The translations under genes were made by a program, and so were the position numbers. From DVEG01 sp964405435 (GTDB lineage Bacteria > Cyanobacteriota > Cyanobacteriia > Cyanobacteriales > Oscillatoriaceae): a stretch of 64,000 nucleotides of DNA. The notes under the pieces were generated by a model, which worked only from the letters and a program-made list of their open reading frames with translations, was not told the origin of the DNA and did not search any database. The stretch lies in the NCBI GenBank assembly GCA_964405435.1, contig CAYOOD010000033.1, positions 4,678 through 68,677 on the forward strand, given 5' to 3'. Positions 1-8,554 of this stretch are shown here, one piece after another (the stretch's first letter is position 1; the number at the start of each line of letters is the position of its first letter).

Positions 1-334
1 TTTTGGAAGCTGGCGCAGAACTGGTGAGATTCTCTGGTTTGAGGCTGTGGATGCGAGAGGCGGTTAATTCAGCGCGTTTTTCTTTGAAGCCTTCCGGGCG
101 ATCGACGGTGTTCATGCTCAAGCGCCCTTCGATGACGACGCGATCGCCTTCCCGGTAGCGATCGCAGATTTCCTCTGCTAAATTTCCCCACCCCACCACC
201 TTCAAGGTTGCCGGCGGATCGTCTGTTTTTAGGGCGGGGAATTGCACCAGCATCTCGGCGAGTTTCTTATTGTCTTGCGTGTAGCGCAACTGCGGATCTT
301 TCACGATCTCCGCCATCACAATAAAACTGTTCAT
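1..334 (-). CDS. ssb: single-stranded DNA-binding protein, C-terminus cut by window edge
   Basis: The reverse strand reads MNSFIVMAEIVKDPQLRY from an ATG at 334 and stays open to base 1, about 111 codons, so the C-terminal end lies outside the window. It shows an OB-fold SSB pattern: an N-terminal strand followed by LKVVGWGNLAEEICDRYREG and DRVVIEGRLSMNTVDR. The spacing matches the cyanobacterial SSB paralogue, which binds single-stranded DNA during replication and repair. It is not part of the downstream clusters. Whether the acidic C-terminal tail that recruits partner proteins is present cannot be judged from this fragment. Confidence 0.85.
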   Translation of the reverse strand, partial: MNSFIVMAEIVKDPQLRYTQDNKKLAEMLVQFPALKTDDPPATLKVVGWGNLAEEICDRYREGDRVVIEGRLSMNTVDRPEGFKEKRAELTASRIHSLKPENLTSSAPASK

Positions 335-683
335 AATCAGCAGGTCTCCAATTCGAGGGATTCTTCAATCGCTTGCGTTTGTTGGCGAAATTTTAAGGGG
401 GCCTTTTTTCCTTACAATTTTAACATATTATCGAGAGTTTGTCTGGGTTTTGCTGAGTGAGAAATCGCCATTTTTGAAACTTAAAGCTGAACTGGTTTGA
501 CGAAACGGATTGTAAAAGTTGGCGATCGCCAGCAGTGGCAGATCGGCGATCGCGGCAATCGGACTTCTGCCCGTGTCTGCAAGTCGCGATCGGACGCGAT
601 CGGGCGCGATTGCGATCGGGAAAAGCCGAGTTTTTCTCCGCAAATGCTTTCATCCCCTGCGGAAAAAGTTGCACGTCTTCCGC
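335..683. other. intergenic, HIP1-rich, no gene seen
   Basis: This 349-base stretch separates ssb from the cobH stop and would hold the ssb promoter. Between about 517 and 625 it is dense in GCGATCGC-like words, the HIP1 repeat of cyanobacteria. Open frames here have low-complexity Arg/Ser-rich translations driven by these words, and none resembles a protein. No clear terminator or RNA gene was seen. Confidence 0.6.
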
Positions 684-1313
684 TTACAAAACGGCGCTAC
701 TTTCTTGCCCGTAAGCTTGCCATGCCAAATCCACCAGCCCGTTGACGATCGCCACGGCAACCACCGCACTGCCCTTGCGTCCCTCAATGCGAATGTGAGG
801 CACCAAAGAATCATTCAAGCGGCCTTTGGCCACGTCCACGTCTACAAAGCCGGCGGGCGTGCCAATCACCAGAGCCGGTCGGATTTCCTCGCCCTCAATC
901 AGCTCCACGAGAGAAGTGAGCGCTGTTTGCGACTGCCCCACCACAAAAATTCCCTCGGGATAGCGTCTGGCTAGGGTTTCAATCCCCCAAGCCGTGCGAG
1001 TTTTTTCTTTTTGAGGCCGCGTGATGGCCTCCATGCTGCAGTAGACTGGATTGGCAAAGGTGTGTTGAATGTGCGGTGCGATGCCAACCTGCACCATTGG
1101 CACGTCCACCACGATAGTCGTGCGAGCCGCCAGCGCCGCCGCTCCAGATTGCAGAGCTTGATCCGAGAAGCGAATCAGAGACTTGTACTCAAAGTCAGCG
1201 GTTGAGTAGATTGCCCGCCGCACGATCTCGTATTCTGCCGGGGACCAAGAGTGTTCCCCGATTTCGCGATCGATTATTGCCAAACTTTGAGCATCGGTTG
1301 GGTGCCATTCCAT
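684..1313 (-). CDS. cobH: precorrin-8X methylmutase (CobH/CbiC)
   Basis: This protein of about 209 residues moves the C-11 methyl group to C-12 in precorrin-8X, giving hydrogenobyrinate in the cobalamin pathway. The family signature is clear: MEWHPTDAQSLAIIDREIG at the N-terminus, TADFEYKSLIRFS, VDVPMVQVGI, GQSQTALTSLVELIE and the C-terminal IGTPAGFVDV...RKGSAVVAVAIVNGL. The length is normal for the family. I start at the ATG at 1313 because the family-like N-terminus begins there; a GTG at 1322 would add three residues. No Shine-Dalgarno is obvious at either. The position of the catalytic His of characterised CobH appears to hold Tyr36 (AIYSTADFEY). The gene is divergent from the ATPase gene at 1613. 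Confidence 0.88.
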   Translation of the reverse strand: MEWHPTDAQSLAIIDREIGEHSWSPAEYEIVRRAIYSTADFEYKSLIRFSDQALQSGAAALAARTTIVVDVPMVQVGIAPHIQHTFANPVYCSMEAITRPQKEKTRTAWGIETLARRYPEGIFVVGQSQTALTSLVELIEGEEIRPALVIGTPAGFVDVDVAKGRLNDSLVPHIRIEGRKGSAVVAVAIVNGLVDLAWQAYGQESSAVL

Positions 1314-1343
1314 GAGTGCCACTAGCAGCTTTTAGCTATACGC

Positions 1344-1373
1344 TATCAGCTTATCAGCTTATCAGCTTGTCAG
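1344..1373. repeat. short 8-bp tandem repeat (TATCAGCT)3
   Basis: Three perfect copies of TATCAGCT are followed by a partial, degenerate copy in the divergent spacer between cobH and the ArsA-type gene. Short tandem repeats like this are common in filamentous cyanobacterial genomes. No function is claimed. Confidence 0.7.
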
Positions 1374-1612
1374 AGCTGAGGGCGGGCAGAGTGCTGAGTA
1401 AAAACTGCCAGCGTGCCGGGATGGGAGACAAACAGACCGGCACAGGGCGGAAAAATAATAACAGGCAATCAACAGCAGAGGATGTCAACTCGAAGAAAGA
1501 CTTCTCGAAGCGCTCGCGATCGATTAAATTTGCGCCAGTGTCGGGCGTGAAGCGCATATCGGGACAGCGAATCGCTGTAAGCTAGGTTTACATACATTCT
1601 TTCACCGCCACG

Positions 1613-3496
1613 ATGCAGCACTACGACTCGCTCCACTTGGCCATGTTCAGCGGCAAGGGCGGAGTAGGCAAAACAACCCTTTCCTGCGGGTTCGCCCGTC
1701 GCTGGGCGAGGCGATTTCCCGACGAGCAAATTCTCTTGCTCTCCACCGATCCCGCGCATTCCCTGGGGGACGTGTTGCGTCTGGCGGTGGAAGACGCGCC
1801 CAAACCCCTTCCAGATTTGCCGAATCTCAGCGTCAGAGCCCTCGACGCCCAGAAGCTGCTGCAGGAATTCAAAGCCAAATACGGCAGTGTTTTGGAGCTG
1901 TTAGTCGAGCGGGGCAGCTTCGTGGAGGGAGAAGACCTCAAGCCAGTGTGGGACATGAGCTGGCCCGGTTTAGACGAACTCATGGGACTTCTGGAAATTC
2001 AACGCCTGCTCGGGGAAAAAATGGCCGATCGCGTGGTGGTGGATATGGCTCCTTCCGGGCACTCGGTCAATTTATTCCGGCTCAAGGATTTTTTACAGGT
2101 GCTCTTAGATTCCTTAGAGCTGTTTCAAGAAAAACATCGGGTGATTAGCAAAAGTTTTACCGGGCGCTATACTGCCGATGCAGCGGATAGTTTTCTCCTA
2201 GAGATGAAATCCGACTTGGAAGCAGGCAAGCGCTTGCTGCAGGATGCAACTTTCACGGCGTGTCATGCCGTGGCGATCGCAGAGCCGATGAGCTGGCTGG
2301 AAACCGAGCGCTTTCTCGCCAACCTGAAAGCCCTAGAGATTCCCCAAGGCGGAATATTCGTTAATTTTATCGTCCCGGAAACCGAACCCGATCGCGATCG
2401 CTACAGCGAACAGCAGCAGTTGCTGCAAAAATTCCTGCTCCTGCGCGAAAACCAGTCTGAAAACCACTCAGTTTTTACCGTTCCCAAACAAGCCGCCGAA
2501 CCCCTGGGCTCAGAAGCCCTCGATCGCCTGCTCGAACAAGTGCAAAAACTCGAAACCGTCGCGATCGCCCCGCCAGAGCCCGTGCAGTGGCCCGAAAAAG
2601 TCCCCCCCAGCTTCAGCGATTTTCTCGCCGAAAATCGCCAACTCCTCCTCGTCGGCGGCAAAGGCGGCGTCGGCAAAACCACCGTCGTTGCCGCGATCGG
2701 TTCCGCACTTTCCCAGCGCCACCCCGACAAAAATATCCGCTTGATTTCCATCGATCCCGCCCATTCTCTCGGCGATGCCTTCGGGCAAAAATTGGGGCAC
2801 GAACCGCAACAAATTACCCCCAATTTGAGCGCGCAAGAAATCGACGCTCAGCTCGTCCTCGATAAATTTCGCGAAGATTACCTCTGGGAACTCGCCGAAA
2901 TGATAAGCGGCGAAAAAAATCAAGAAAGTGCCGTACAACTCGCCTACGGTCCCGAAGCGTGGCGGCAGATAGTCGCCCAAGCGTTGCCGGGTATTGACGA
3001 AATGCTTTCTCTCATCGCCGTCATAGATTTATTAGAACACAAGCAACAAGACCTGATTATTTTAGATACCGCTCCCACCGGGCACCTGCTGCGCTTTTTG
3101 GAAATGCCGACTGCTTTAGGAGACTGGCTCGCCTGGATATTCAAACTTTGGTTGAAATATCAAAATGTTTTAGGAAATGTCGATTTAATGGGGCGGTTGC
3201 GGAAACTGCGGCAGCAAGTGATGCAGGCGCAAAAAAAATTAAAAGACCCCAACCACACCGAATTTATCGGCGTTTTTCAAACAGGAGATGCGATTATTGC
3301 CGAGCAAGCGCGATTGACTGAATCCCTCAAATCCATGCAGGTGCAGCAGCGCTATGCTGTCCACAACCGCTACAAGCCGGGTGAAGAAATTGCTGCTGAT
3401 TTATTCCCGGAGCAAACAATTGTTCGCCTCCCCGTTTTGCCCCGTTCTGTGGAGGCGCTAGAGCGGATTCAGGGAGCAGCAGGGCTTTTATTTTGA
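1613..3496 (+). CDS. ArsA/Get3-type ATPase with two fused ATPase halves
   Basis: The 627-residue protein carries two complete deviant-Walker ATPase halves in one chain. The first has SGKGGVGKTT at residues 13-22, STDPAHSLGD, and DMAPSGH as switch II. The second has GGKGGVGKTT at 348-357, SIDPAHSLGDAFG, and DTAPTGH. This family includes the arsenite-pump ATPase ArsA, which is also a tandem fusion, and the Get3/TRC40 tail-anchored-protein chaperones, which dimerise to the same effect. I see no arsB or arsR neighbour and no obvious Cys cluster for metalloid binding, so an arsenite-pump role is not supported. The function in cyanobacteria is uncertain. The gene is convergent with the P450 gene across an inverted repeat. 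Confidence 0.88.
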   Translation: MQHYDSLHLAMFSGKGGVGKTTLSCGFARRWARRFPDEQILLLSTDPAHSLGDVLRLAVEDAPKPLPDLPNLSVRALDAQKLLQEFKAKYGSVLELLVERGSFVEGEDLKPVWDMSWPGLDELMGLLEIQRLLGEKMADRVVVDMAPSGHSVNLFRLKDFLQVLLDSLELFQEKHRVISKSFTGRYTADAADSFLLEMKSDLEAGKRLLQDATFTACHAVAIAEPMSWLETERFLANLKALEIPQGGIFVNFIVPETEPDRDRYSEQQQLLQKFLLLRENQSENHSVFTVPKQAAEPLGSEALDRLLEQVQKLETVAIAPPEPVQWPEKVPPSFSDFLAENRQLLLVGGKGGVGKTTVVAAIGSALSQRHPDKNIRLISIDPAHSLGDAFGQKLGHEPQQITPNLSAQEIDAQLVLDKFREDYLWELAEMISGEKNQESAVQLAYGPEAWRQIVAQALPGIDEMLSLIAVIDLLEHKQQDLIILDTAPTGHLLRFLEMPTALGDWLAWIFKLWLKYQNVLGNVDLMGRLRKLRQQVMQAQKKLKDPNHTEFIGVFQTGDAIIAEQARLTESLKSMQVQQRYAVHNRYKPGEEIAADLFPEQTIVRLPVLPRSVEALERIQGAAGLLF

Positions 3497-3590
3497 TGGG
3501 AGCCGGGAAAAGGGGGATTGGGGGATTTGGGAGAAAATGTTTTCACCTGTGCAGGGGCGAGTCGCGTTCTTAATTGATTGGTGAAGACAA

Positions 3591-3623
3591 AGAAACCCGG
3601 TTTCTTGGAGAAACCGGGTTTCT
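3591..3623. terminator. 13-bp perfect inverted repeat between convergent genes, possible bidirectional terminator
   Basis: AGAAACCCGGTTT and its exact reverse complement flank a 7-base loop (CTTGGAG). The repeat sits between the stop of the ArsA-type gene and the stop of the convergent P450 gene. No long T-run follows on either strand, so Rho-independent termination is only a suggestion. The same AGAAACCCGG/CCGGGTTTCT palindrome is, to my knowledge, a dispersed repeat in Oscillatoriales genomes, so it may equally be a mobile palindromic repeat. Confidence 0.55.
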
Positions 3624-3660
3624 GGATTGCAGTAATTTGTGACAAGAAAGAAACGGTGAA

Positions 3661-5073
3661 CTAGCCTCGCCGCGCGATCGCAATTTGATAATCTTCCCGA
3701 ATTTTTTTGAGAGGGAACTGCACGAATTGGGGTTCGCCTTGGCTGTGCCAGTCAAACTGGCGCAGGAGGTGAGAGGTGAAGACTTTGGCAACTGCGATCG
3801 CCATTTGCGCCCCCAAACAGGCGTGAACGCCGCCGCCAAAGGGGATAAATTCGTACAGTTTGCCTTCGCTTCGCGGGGGTAAAAATCGCTCTGGCTCGAA
3901 TACGTCTGGTTGCTGAAAGTGTTCTGGCATGGCGTGGGCAATTCGCGGCTCTGCTATCAAAACCCAGCCTTTTTTATAGAGGATGCCATCGACGACAACT
4001 GACTGGGTGAGGCGGCGGCTGGCTGTGGAACTGGGAGGGAGGCAGCGCAGGGTTTCTTTGATGGTGGCTTCTAAAAAGACCATCGGTTTCAACTGTTGGG
4101 AGGAGAAGGCGCTGAGGTTTTGCCCGGGAGCGATCGCTTTTTGTTCTTCTCGCAGCCGCTGCGCTACTTGCGGGTGGCGTCCGATTTCGTAGATGAGGGA
4201 GGCAACGTGTCCGGAGATTTCGTAGTGCGACGCCCACAATTGCAGCAAGCACTGGTTTTCAATCAGGGCATCGCTAAATATTCCATCGGGATTTTCTTGC
4301 TGGCTGGCGAGCATCATTGAGAGAAAGTCTGCTTTGCGATCGCTGACGCTGCCAGAATCTCGCCGCTTTTTCACCACCGCACGCATGAACTCAATCAGCG
4401 CGGCGCGTGCTTTCCATCCCCTGCCGTAAGCGGTGAAAGGAGATTTCCATTTCAACAAGCCATAGAACCCGTCAAAATATGTCTTGTACAAAGCTTTCAG
4501 CTCGGCTTTCGAGGAGACGGGCAGCCCCTCGAAAGTATCTTTTGAGGCATCATCTAAATTAATTCCCAGCAGCAGCGGTACGAGGATGTCAAAGCTAATC
4601 TTCTCTACGGCTGGATACAGTGCGATTTTGCCGGAATTTGGCCATTCTGACAGGCCGCTTGCGATAACATGGTTGATGTGGGGCAAGTATCCCTCTAGCG
4701 CTTGACCGGCGAGTCCGGCACTCAGGGCGCTTTTGCGCTGTCGGTGCAAGTCAGGGCGCTGAAATAGGCTGTACTCGCCAAACATGTCCGTTGTGGTTGC
4801 TGGCAAGGCGATTTCTGTATATTTCATGTCGCCATTGAATGCCATTTGAATGGCTTTTGCCGAGCCGACAAAGACAGCGGTGTTGCTAAAAACACCGGTT
4901 TGGAAAATGGGGCCATAAGCTTGCAGATTTTGCCGGCAGAAGCGATCGGGATCGCCAATGTAATTTAATGTATCCCACCAGCGGGGCTGGCGCGGCGGCA
5001 GAACAGTCCCTTCTGGCGGTGCTTGTCCGTCTTCTAATATCAGGATGTCGCTTGTCTGTTGGTCTGTTACCAT
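3661..5073 (-). CDS. cytochrome P450 with non-canonical I-helix
   Basis: The 470-residue protein is a soluble-type P450 with no N-terminal anchor. It has the haem-binding loop FGGGVHACLG with Cys419 as thiolate ligand, the K-helix ExxR motif (ETLR), and a PERF-like segment FEPERFLPPRS. The I-helix reads W280-A-S-H-Y-E-I-S-G, where O2-activating P450s have A/G-G-x-D/E-T-T/S, so both the small Gly and the acid/Thr pair are replaced. It lies 45 bases after the AAA ATPase gene and is the last gene of the minus-strand run that begins with the NRPS genes. It may tailor the peptide, but co-transcription with the NRPS operon is not proven. The start ATG at 5073 has a weak ribosome site. Confidence 0.85.
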   Translation of the reverse strand: MVTDQQTSDILILEDGQAPPEGTVLPPRQPRWWDTLNYIGDPDRFCRQNLQAYGPIFQTGVFSNTAVFVGSAKAIQMAFNGDMKYTEIALPATTTDMFGEYSLFQRPDLHRQRKSALSAGLAGQALEGYLPHINHVIASGLSEWPNSGKIALYPAVEKISFDILVPLLLGINLDDASKDTFEGLPVSSKAELKALYKTYFDGFYGLLKWKSPFTAYGRGWKARAALIEFMRAVVKKRRDSGSVSDRKADFLSMMLASQQENPDGIFSDALIENQCLLQLWASHYEISGHVASLIYEIGRHPQVAQRLREEQKAIAPGQNLSAFSSQQLKPMVFLEATIKETLRCLPPSSTASRRLTQSVVVDGILYKKGWVLIAEPRIAHAMPEHFQQPDVFEPERFLPPRSEGKLYEFIPFGGGVHACLGAQMAIAVAKVFTSHLLRQFDWHSQGEPQFVQFPLKKIREDYQIAIARRG

Positions 5074-5117
5074 TGTGCGCTGCCCAACCTATACGCTCCA
5101 ATCTTTTTATAACTCAT

Positions 5118-6947
5118 TTAACGGATATTGTGCTGTTCTGCTAGCCGATTGTAAGCGCAGGTAAAGTGTTCTGTCGTTATCTGGATGGCGTTTGCGTCTG
5201 TGATGCCACGGGCACGGCTGTCGCGGATTGCCTCAACCGCTGCTTGATTGCTCATCAAAGCCAGATCGGCACCGTTCCAGCCTTCGGTTTGAGATGCCCA
5301 GTATTCCAAATCGACACCTTGTAAGGGGCGGTCTTGGTTGTGGACTTGCAGGATAGCTTGGCGGCTGTTTTTGTCGGGCAAGTCTACTTTCAATTGCAAG
5401 TCTAAGCGACCGGCTCGCAGCAAGGCGGGGTCGAGGGTGTCGGGGCGGTTGGTGGCAGCGATGATGAGAATGGGAGCGCCTGTTTGCAAGCCGTCCAATT
5501 CGGTGAGCAATTGCCCGACAACGCGATCGCTCACGCCGGCGTCGCCGATGTAGCGCCCCCGCGCCGGTGCGAGGGTGTCGATTTCGTCGATAAAAACGAC
5601 GCACGGTGCCGCTTGTCGGGCTTTGGCGAATAATTCCCGCACTGCTTGCTCGGAAGCGCCTACCCACTTGCTGAGCAATTCTGGCCCGTTAACGCAAATG
5701 AAGTTAGCTCGGGCTTGCGAGGCAACGGCTTTGGCGAGGAGGGTTTTGCCGGTTCCCGGTTCGCCCCACAGCAAAATGCCTTTGGGGGCTTTGGCTTTGG
5801 TTTTTAAATAGAATTCGGGGTAGAGGAGCGCGCCTTCGACGGATTCTCGCAGGGTTTGTTTGATGCTGTCGAGTCCGCCGATTTCTTCCCAGGCGACGTT
5901 GGGGGATTCGACTTCGACGGAGCGGAGCACGGCGGGTTTGATTTCGGCGATCGCTTGCAAAAAGTCCGACTGGTTCACCGTCATCGCGTCGGGGGTGGCG
6001 CTGTCGAAAGAGGGGACGTTGCGGCGCAGGGCGGTATAGGCGGCTTTTTGGCAGAGTGCTTTCAAGTCAGCGCCGACAAAACCGACGGCGCGATCGGCGA
6101 TCGCGTCTAAATCCACATCTTGCAGGGGCATCGATCGCGTCAGAATTTGCAAAATTTCCAGACGTCCCTGCCGGTCTGGCACGCGAAACGTCACTTCGCG
6201 ATCGAAACGCCCCGGGCGTCGCAGGGCGGGGTCGATATGGTCGGGTCGGTTCGTTGCGGCGAGGACGATTGTGCCTTTCATTTGGGCGAACCCGTCCATC
6301 AAACTCAGCAATTGTGCGACGAGGCGTTTTTCGACTTCGCCCTCGACTTTGCTGCGATCGGGCGCTAAACTGTCGATTTCGTCAATAAATATCAAACAGG
6401 GGGCGCTTTTTGCGGCTTTCTCGAAAATTCCCCGCAATTTTTCTTCCGCTTCGCCGTAGTATTTGCTCATTACCTCGGGGCCGGCGATCGCGATGTAGCT
6501 GACATCCAATTCTTCAGCCAGAGCGCGAGCGGTGAGGGTTTTTCCCGTTCCGGGTGGCCCCACCAAAAGCACGCCCCGCGTCGGTTCTAATCCCAATTGT
6601 TCCAGCAGTTCCGGGCGCTTGAGCGGAATAGCGACTAATTCTTTCAATTCCCGAATCACTTCTTGCAAACCCCCGACATCTTTTAGGGAAGGAGCGGGCG
6701 CGGCAGTTTTCGGCGCAGCAGCAGTCGAGCCGCCCGTGCTAGCAGCCGGTTGAGGTTGAGGGCGGGTGCGGCTGGTGCCCACATCAGTACCGACATTGCG
6801 GCGCGGAATGCTGCCAGCGCGGGGAATACTGCTGACCGTGCGGGTGTTAATTTGCACGTCTGTCTTGAGTTCTCCGCTCTCGATTTTTTCTTCGAGAGTT
6901 TTCGCCAGTTCTAGCAACTGCTCGAACCCTTTGAATATGTCGCTCAT
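5118..6947 (-). CDS. CDC48/p97-like protein with two AAA+ ATPase domains
   Basis: About 609 residues starting at ATG 6947 (MSDIFKGFEQLLELAKTLEE), preceded by a strong GGAGGG ribosome site. The frame continues further upstream, but that extension looks non-coding. After a coiled N-segment and a Pro/Ala-rich linker come two AAA domains. D1 has GPPGTGKT and FIDEIDS, and D2 has GEPGTGKT and FIDEIDT; both carry arginine-finger/second-region-of-homology segments (ATNRPDHIDPALRRPGRFD and ATNRPDTLDPALLRAGRLD). Proteins of this class are hexameric unfoldases. Its link to the peptide cluster is positional only: 179 bases follow the aminotransferase gene, enough for a promoter of its own. The substrate is unknown. 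Confidence 0.85.
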   Translation of the reverse strand: MSDIFKGFEQLLELAKTLEEKIESGELKTDVQINTRTVSSIPRAGSIPRRNVGTDVGTSRTRPQPQPAASTGGSTAAAPKTAAPAPSLKDVGGLQEVIRELKELVAIPLKRPELLEQLGLEPTRGVLLVGPPGTGKTLTARALAEELDVSYIAIAGPEVMSKYYGEAEEKLRGIFEKAAKSAPCLIFIDEIDSLAPDRSKVEGEVEKRLVAQLLSLMDGFAQMKGTIVLAATNRPDHIDPALRRPGRFDREVTFRVPDRQGRLEILQILTRSMPLQDVDLDAIADRAVGFVGADLKALCQKAAYTALRRNVPSFDSATPDAMTVNQSDFLQAIAEIKPAVLRSVEVESPNVAWEEIGGLDSIKQTLRESVEGALLYPEFYLKTKAKAPKGILLWGEPGTGKTLLAKAVASQARANFICVNGPELLSKWVGASEQAVRELFAKARQAAPCVVFIDEIDTLAPARGRYIGDAGVSDRVVGQLLTELDGLQTGAPILIIAATNRPDTLDPALLRAGRLDLQLKVDLPDKNSRQAILQVHNQDRPLQGVDLEYWASQTEGWNGADLALMSNQAAVEAIRDSRARGITDANAIQITTEHFTCAYNRLAEQHNIR

Positions 6948-7126
6948 CGCCGTCCCTCCAGCTAAATTGGCTTTTGGTGTTTTTTGCCCTCTTCTATGGT
7001 AGAGCAATTTTAGGGGAGGCGTGTAGAGGAGGGGTTGATTTTCACCGCAAAGACGCATCGGATTGGTTAGACTCGATTTGAGCTAATTACTTTTTGAGGG
7101 CACCGATCGAGGTTAGGGCTATTTTT

Positions 7127-8497
7127 TTAACGGCGACTGAAAACAGCGTCTTTTAACAAAAAATTGGCTTTTCGCATTTCTTGAATGCTGTTTTTTACAG
7201 CTTGAATGATGCGATCGCAATCTTCATCCGTGTGGGCAGTGGAGAGAAAGCAGCTACGACCTTCACAGATGTATATTCCTTTTTCGAGTAGGTGAAAGAG
7301 GAACGGATCGATTTCTACCGAGGCAGCAGCGCGAAATTGCGAACCGAAATTTACGAGCCACATAGGAACTTCATTTTCTTTGAAGTAAGCATTCAGAGTT
7401 TTAACGAGCTGCGAAGTTCGCTGATTCAACTGCTCCTGAAGGGCTGAACCTTGACTTTTCAGGTATTGCAGCACAGCTCGCGCCGCTGCCAAAGCGAGAG
7501 GGTGCTTGCAAAAGGTGCCGGCAAAAATGGTTGTTTCTACCTGGGGGTAGGAATCATCGCCGTAGTTCCAAAAACCGCCGTCAATTTTATTCATGTAAGC
7601 GGCTTTTCCCGCGATGATGCCAATGGGCATACCGCCGCCGACAATTTTGCCGTAAGTAGCGATATCTGCCTCAATGCCAAACCACGCTTGCGCCCCGCCT
7701 TGATGAATTCGGAAACCAGTGACCATTTCATCGAAAATTAGCGCGATTTCTGATTCTTCTGTTAATTGCCTGAGTTGCTGGAGAAATTCTTTAGGCTGCA
7801 AATCGGGGCGGCGGCTTTGCACGGGCTCGACGAGAACAGCGGCTAATTCGTGCTGGCAAGCTTTTATGATTTCGAGGGAGTCAGGATTTCCGTAATCCAG
7901 CACTAAGACATCTTCAACGAAATTTGCGGGAATTCCTGGCGCTTTTGGAATTGCACGCAAATTGCCATCTATTTTTTTTGCCCCGGCGAGAGTTCCGTCA
8001 AAATGACCGTGATAAGACCCCGAAAACAGGGCGATTTTATTGCGTCCGGTTGCCGCTCTCGCTATGCGCAGCGCTGCCATCACTGCTTCAGTCCCGGTAT
8101 TAGAAAAAGCGACGCGCTCCATCCCCGTCAGTTCGCAGATTAACTCCGCAACTTCCCCAGCCAGGTCTGCTTGAGGGCCAATTTGCACGCCGCGATCGAG
8201 TTGCTCCAATACGGCTTCTTTAATAAAGGGCGGATTGTGCCCGAAAAGATTGATGCCAAATCCCATCGTGATGTCGATATATTCGTTTCCATCGACATCC
8301 CACATTTTAGAGCCGAGCGATCGCTCGGCAACAATGGGATAAAACATTTCCTTGACGGGAAAGCGAAACCCGTCAGAAGCCCGATTGTCAGCGAGAACTG
8401 GGCGATATTTTTGGGCGAGGAGCTTAGACGTTTTTGTGCGGTGAGTGTAGCGATCGATCAGCGCTTGCAGGTGTTTTTGCTGTAAATCTTTGCTCAT
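7127..8497 (-). CDS. class III PLP aminotransferase, glutamate-1-semialdehyde-aminotransferase type
   Basis: The 456-residue enzyme resembles GSA aminomutase and the AMT domains found inside some NRPS/PKS proteins. It shows MWDVDGNEYIDITMGFGINLFGH, FSNTGTEAVMAALRIAR, GSYHGHFDGTLA, the aspartate segment IFDEMVTGFR, and the PLP lysine K284 in TYGKIVGGGMP. The start at 8497 has a good TAGGAGA ribosome site. It follows the terminal NRPS gene, which ends in a thioester reductase, by only 57 bases. I infer that it transaminates the aldehyde released by that reductase to a primary amine, as the GSA-like MxcL does for myxochelin. A role in precursor supply is the alternative. It is a free enzyme, and no PKS is present to provide the beta-keto substrate used by fused AMT domains. 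Confidence 0.85.
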   Translation of the reverse strand: MSKDLQQKHLQALIDRYTHRTKTSKLLAQKYRPVLADNRASDGFRFPVKEMFYPIVAERSLGSKMWDVDGNEYIDITMGFGINLFGHNPPFIKEAVLEQLDRGVQIGPQADLAGEVAELICELTGMERVAFSNTGTEAVMAALRIARAATGRNKIALFSGSYHGHFDGTLAGAKKIDGNLRAIPKAPGIPANFVEDVLVLDYGNPDSLEIIKACQHELAAVLVEPVQSRRPDLQPKEFLQQLRQLTEESEIALIFDEMVTGFRIHQGGAQAWFGIEADIATYGKIVGGGMPIGIIAGKAAYMNKIDGGFWNYGDDSYPQVETTIFAGTFCKHPLALAAARAVLQYLKSQGSALQEQLNQRTSQLVKTLNAYFKENEVPMWLVNFGSQFRAAASVEIDPFLFHLLEKGIYICEGRSCFLSTAHTDEDCDRIIQAVKNSIQEMRKANFLLKDAVFSRR

Positions 8498-8554
8498 GGT
8501 GAAGTCTCCTAAAATTCAAGTAGATAGGGGGCGGGGATTGCGCCCCCAGAGGTT

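Noticed and set aside
1613..3496. Arsenite efflux operon
   Set aside because: No arsB, arsR or arsC neighbour and no visible Cys metalloid site; only the ATPase family assignment is kept.
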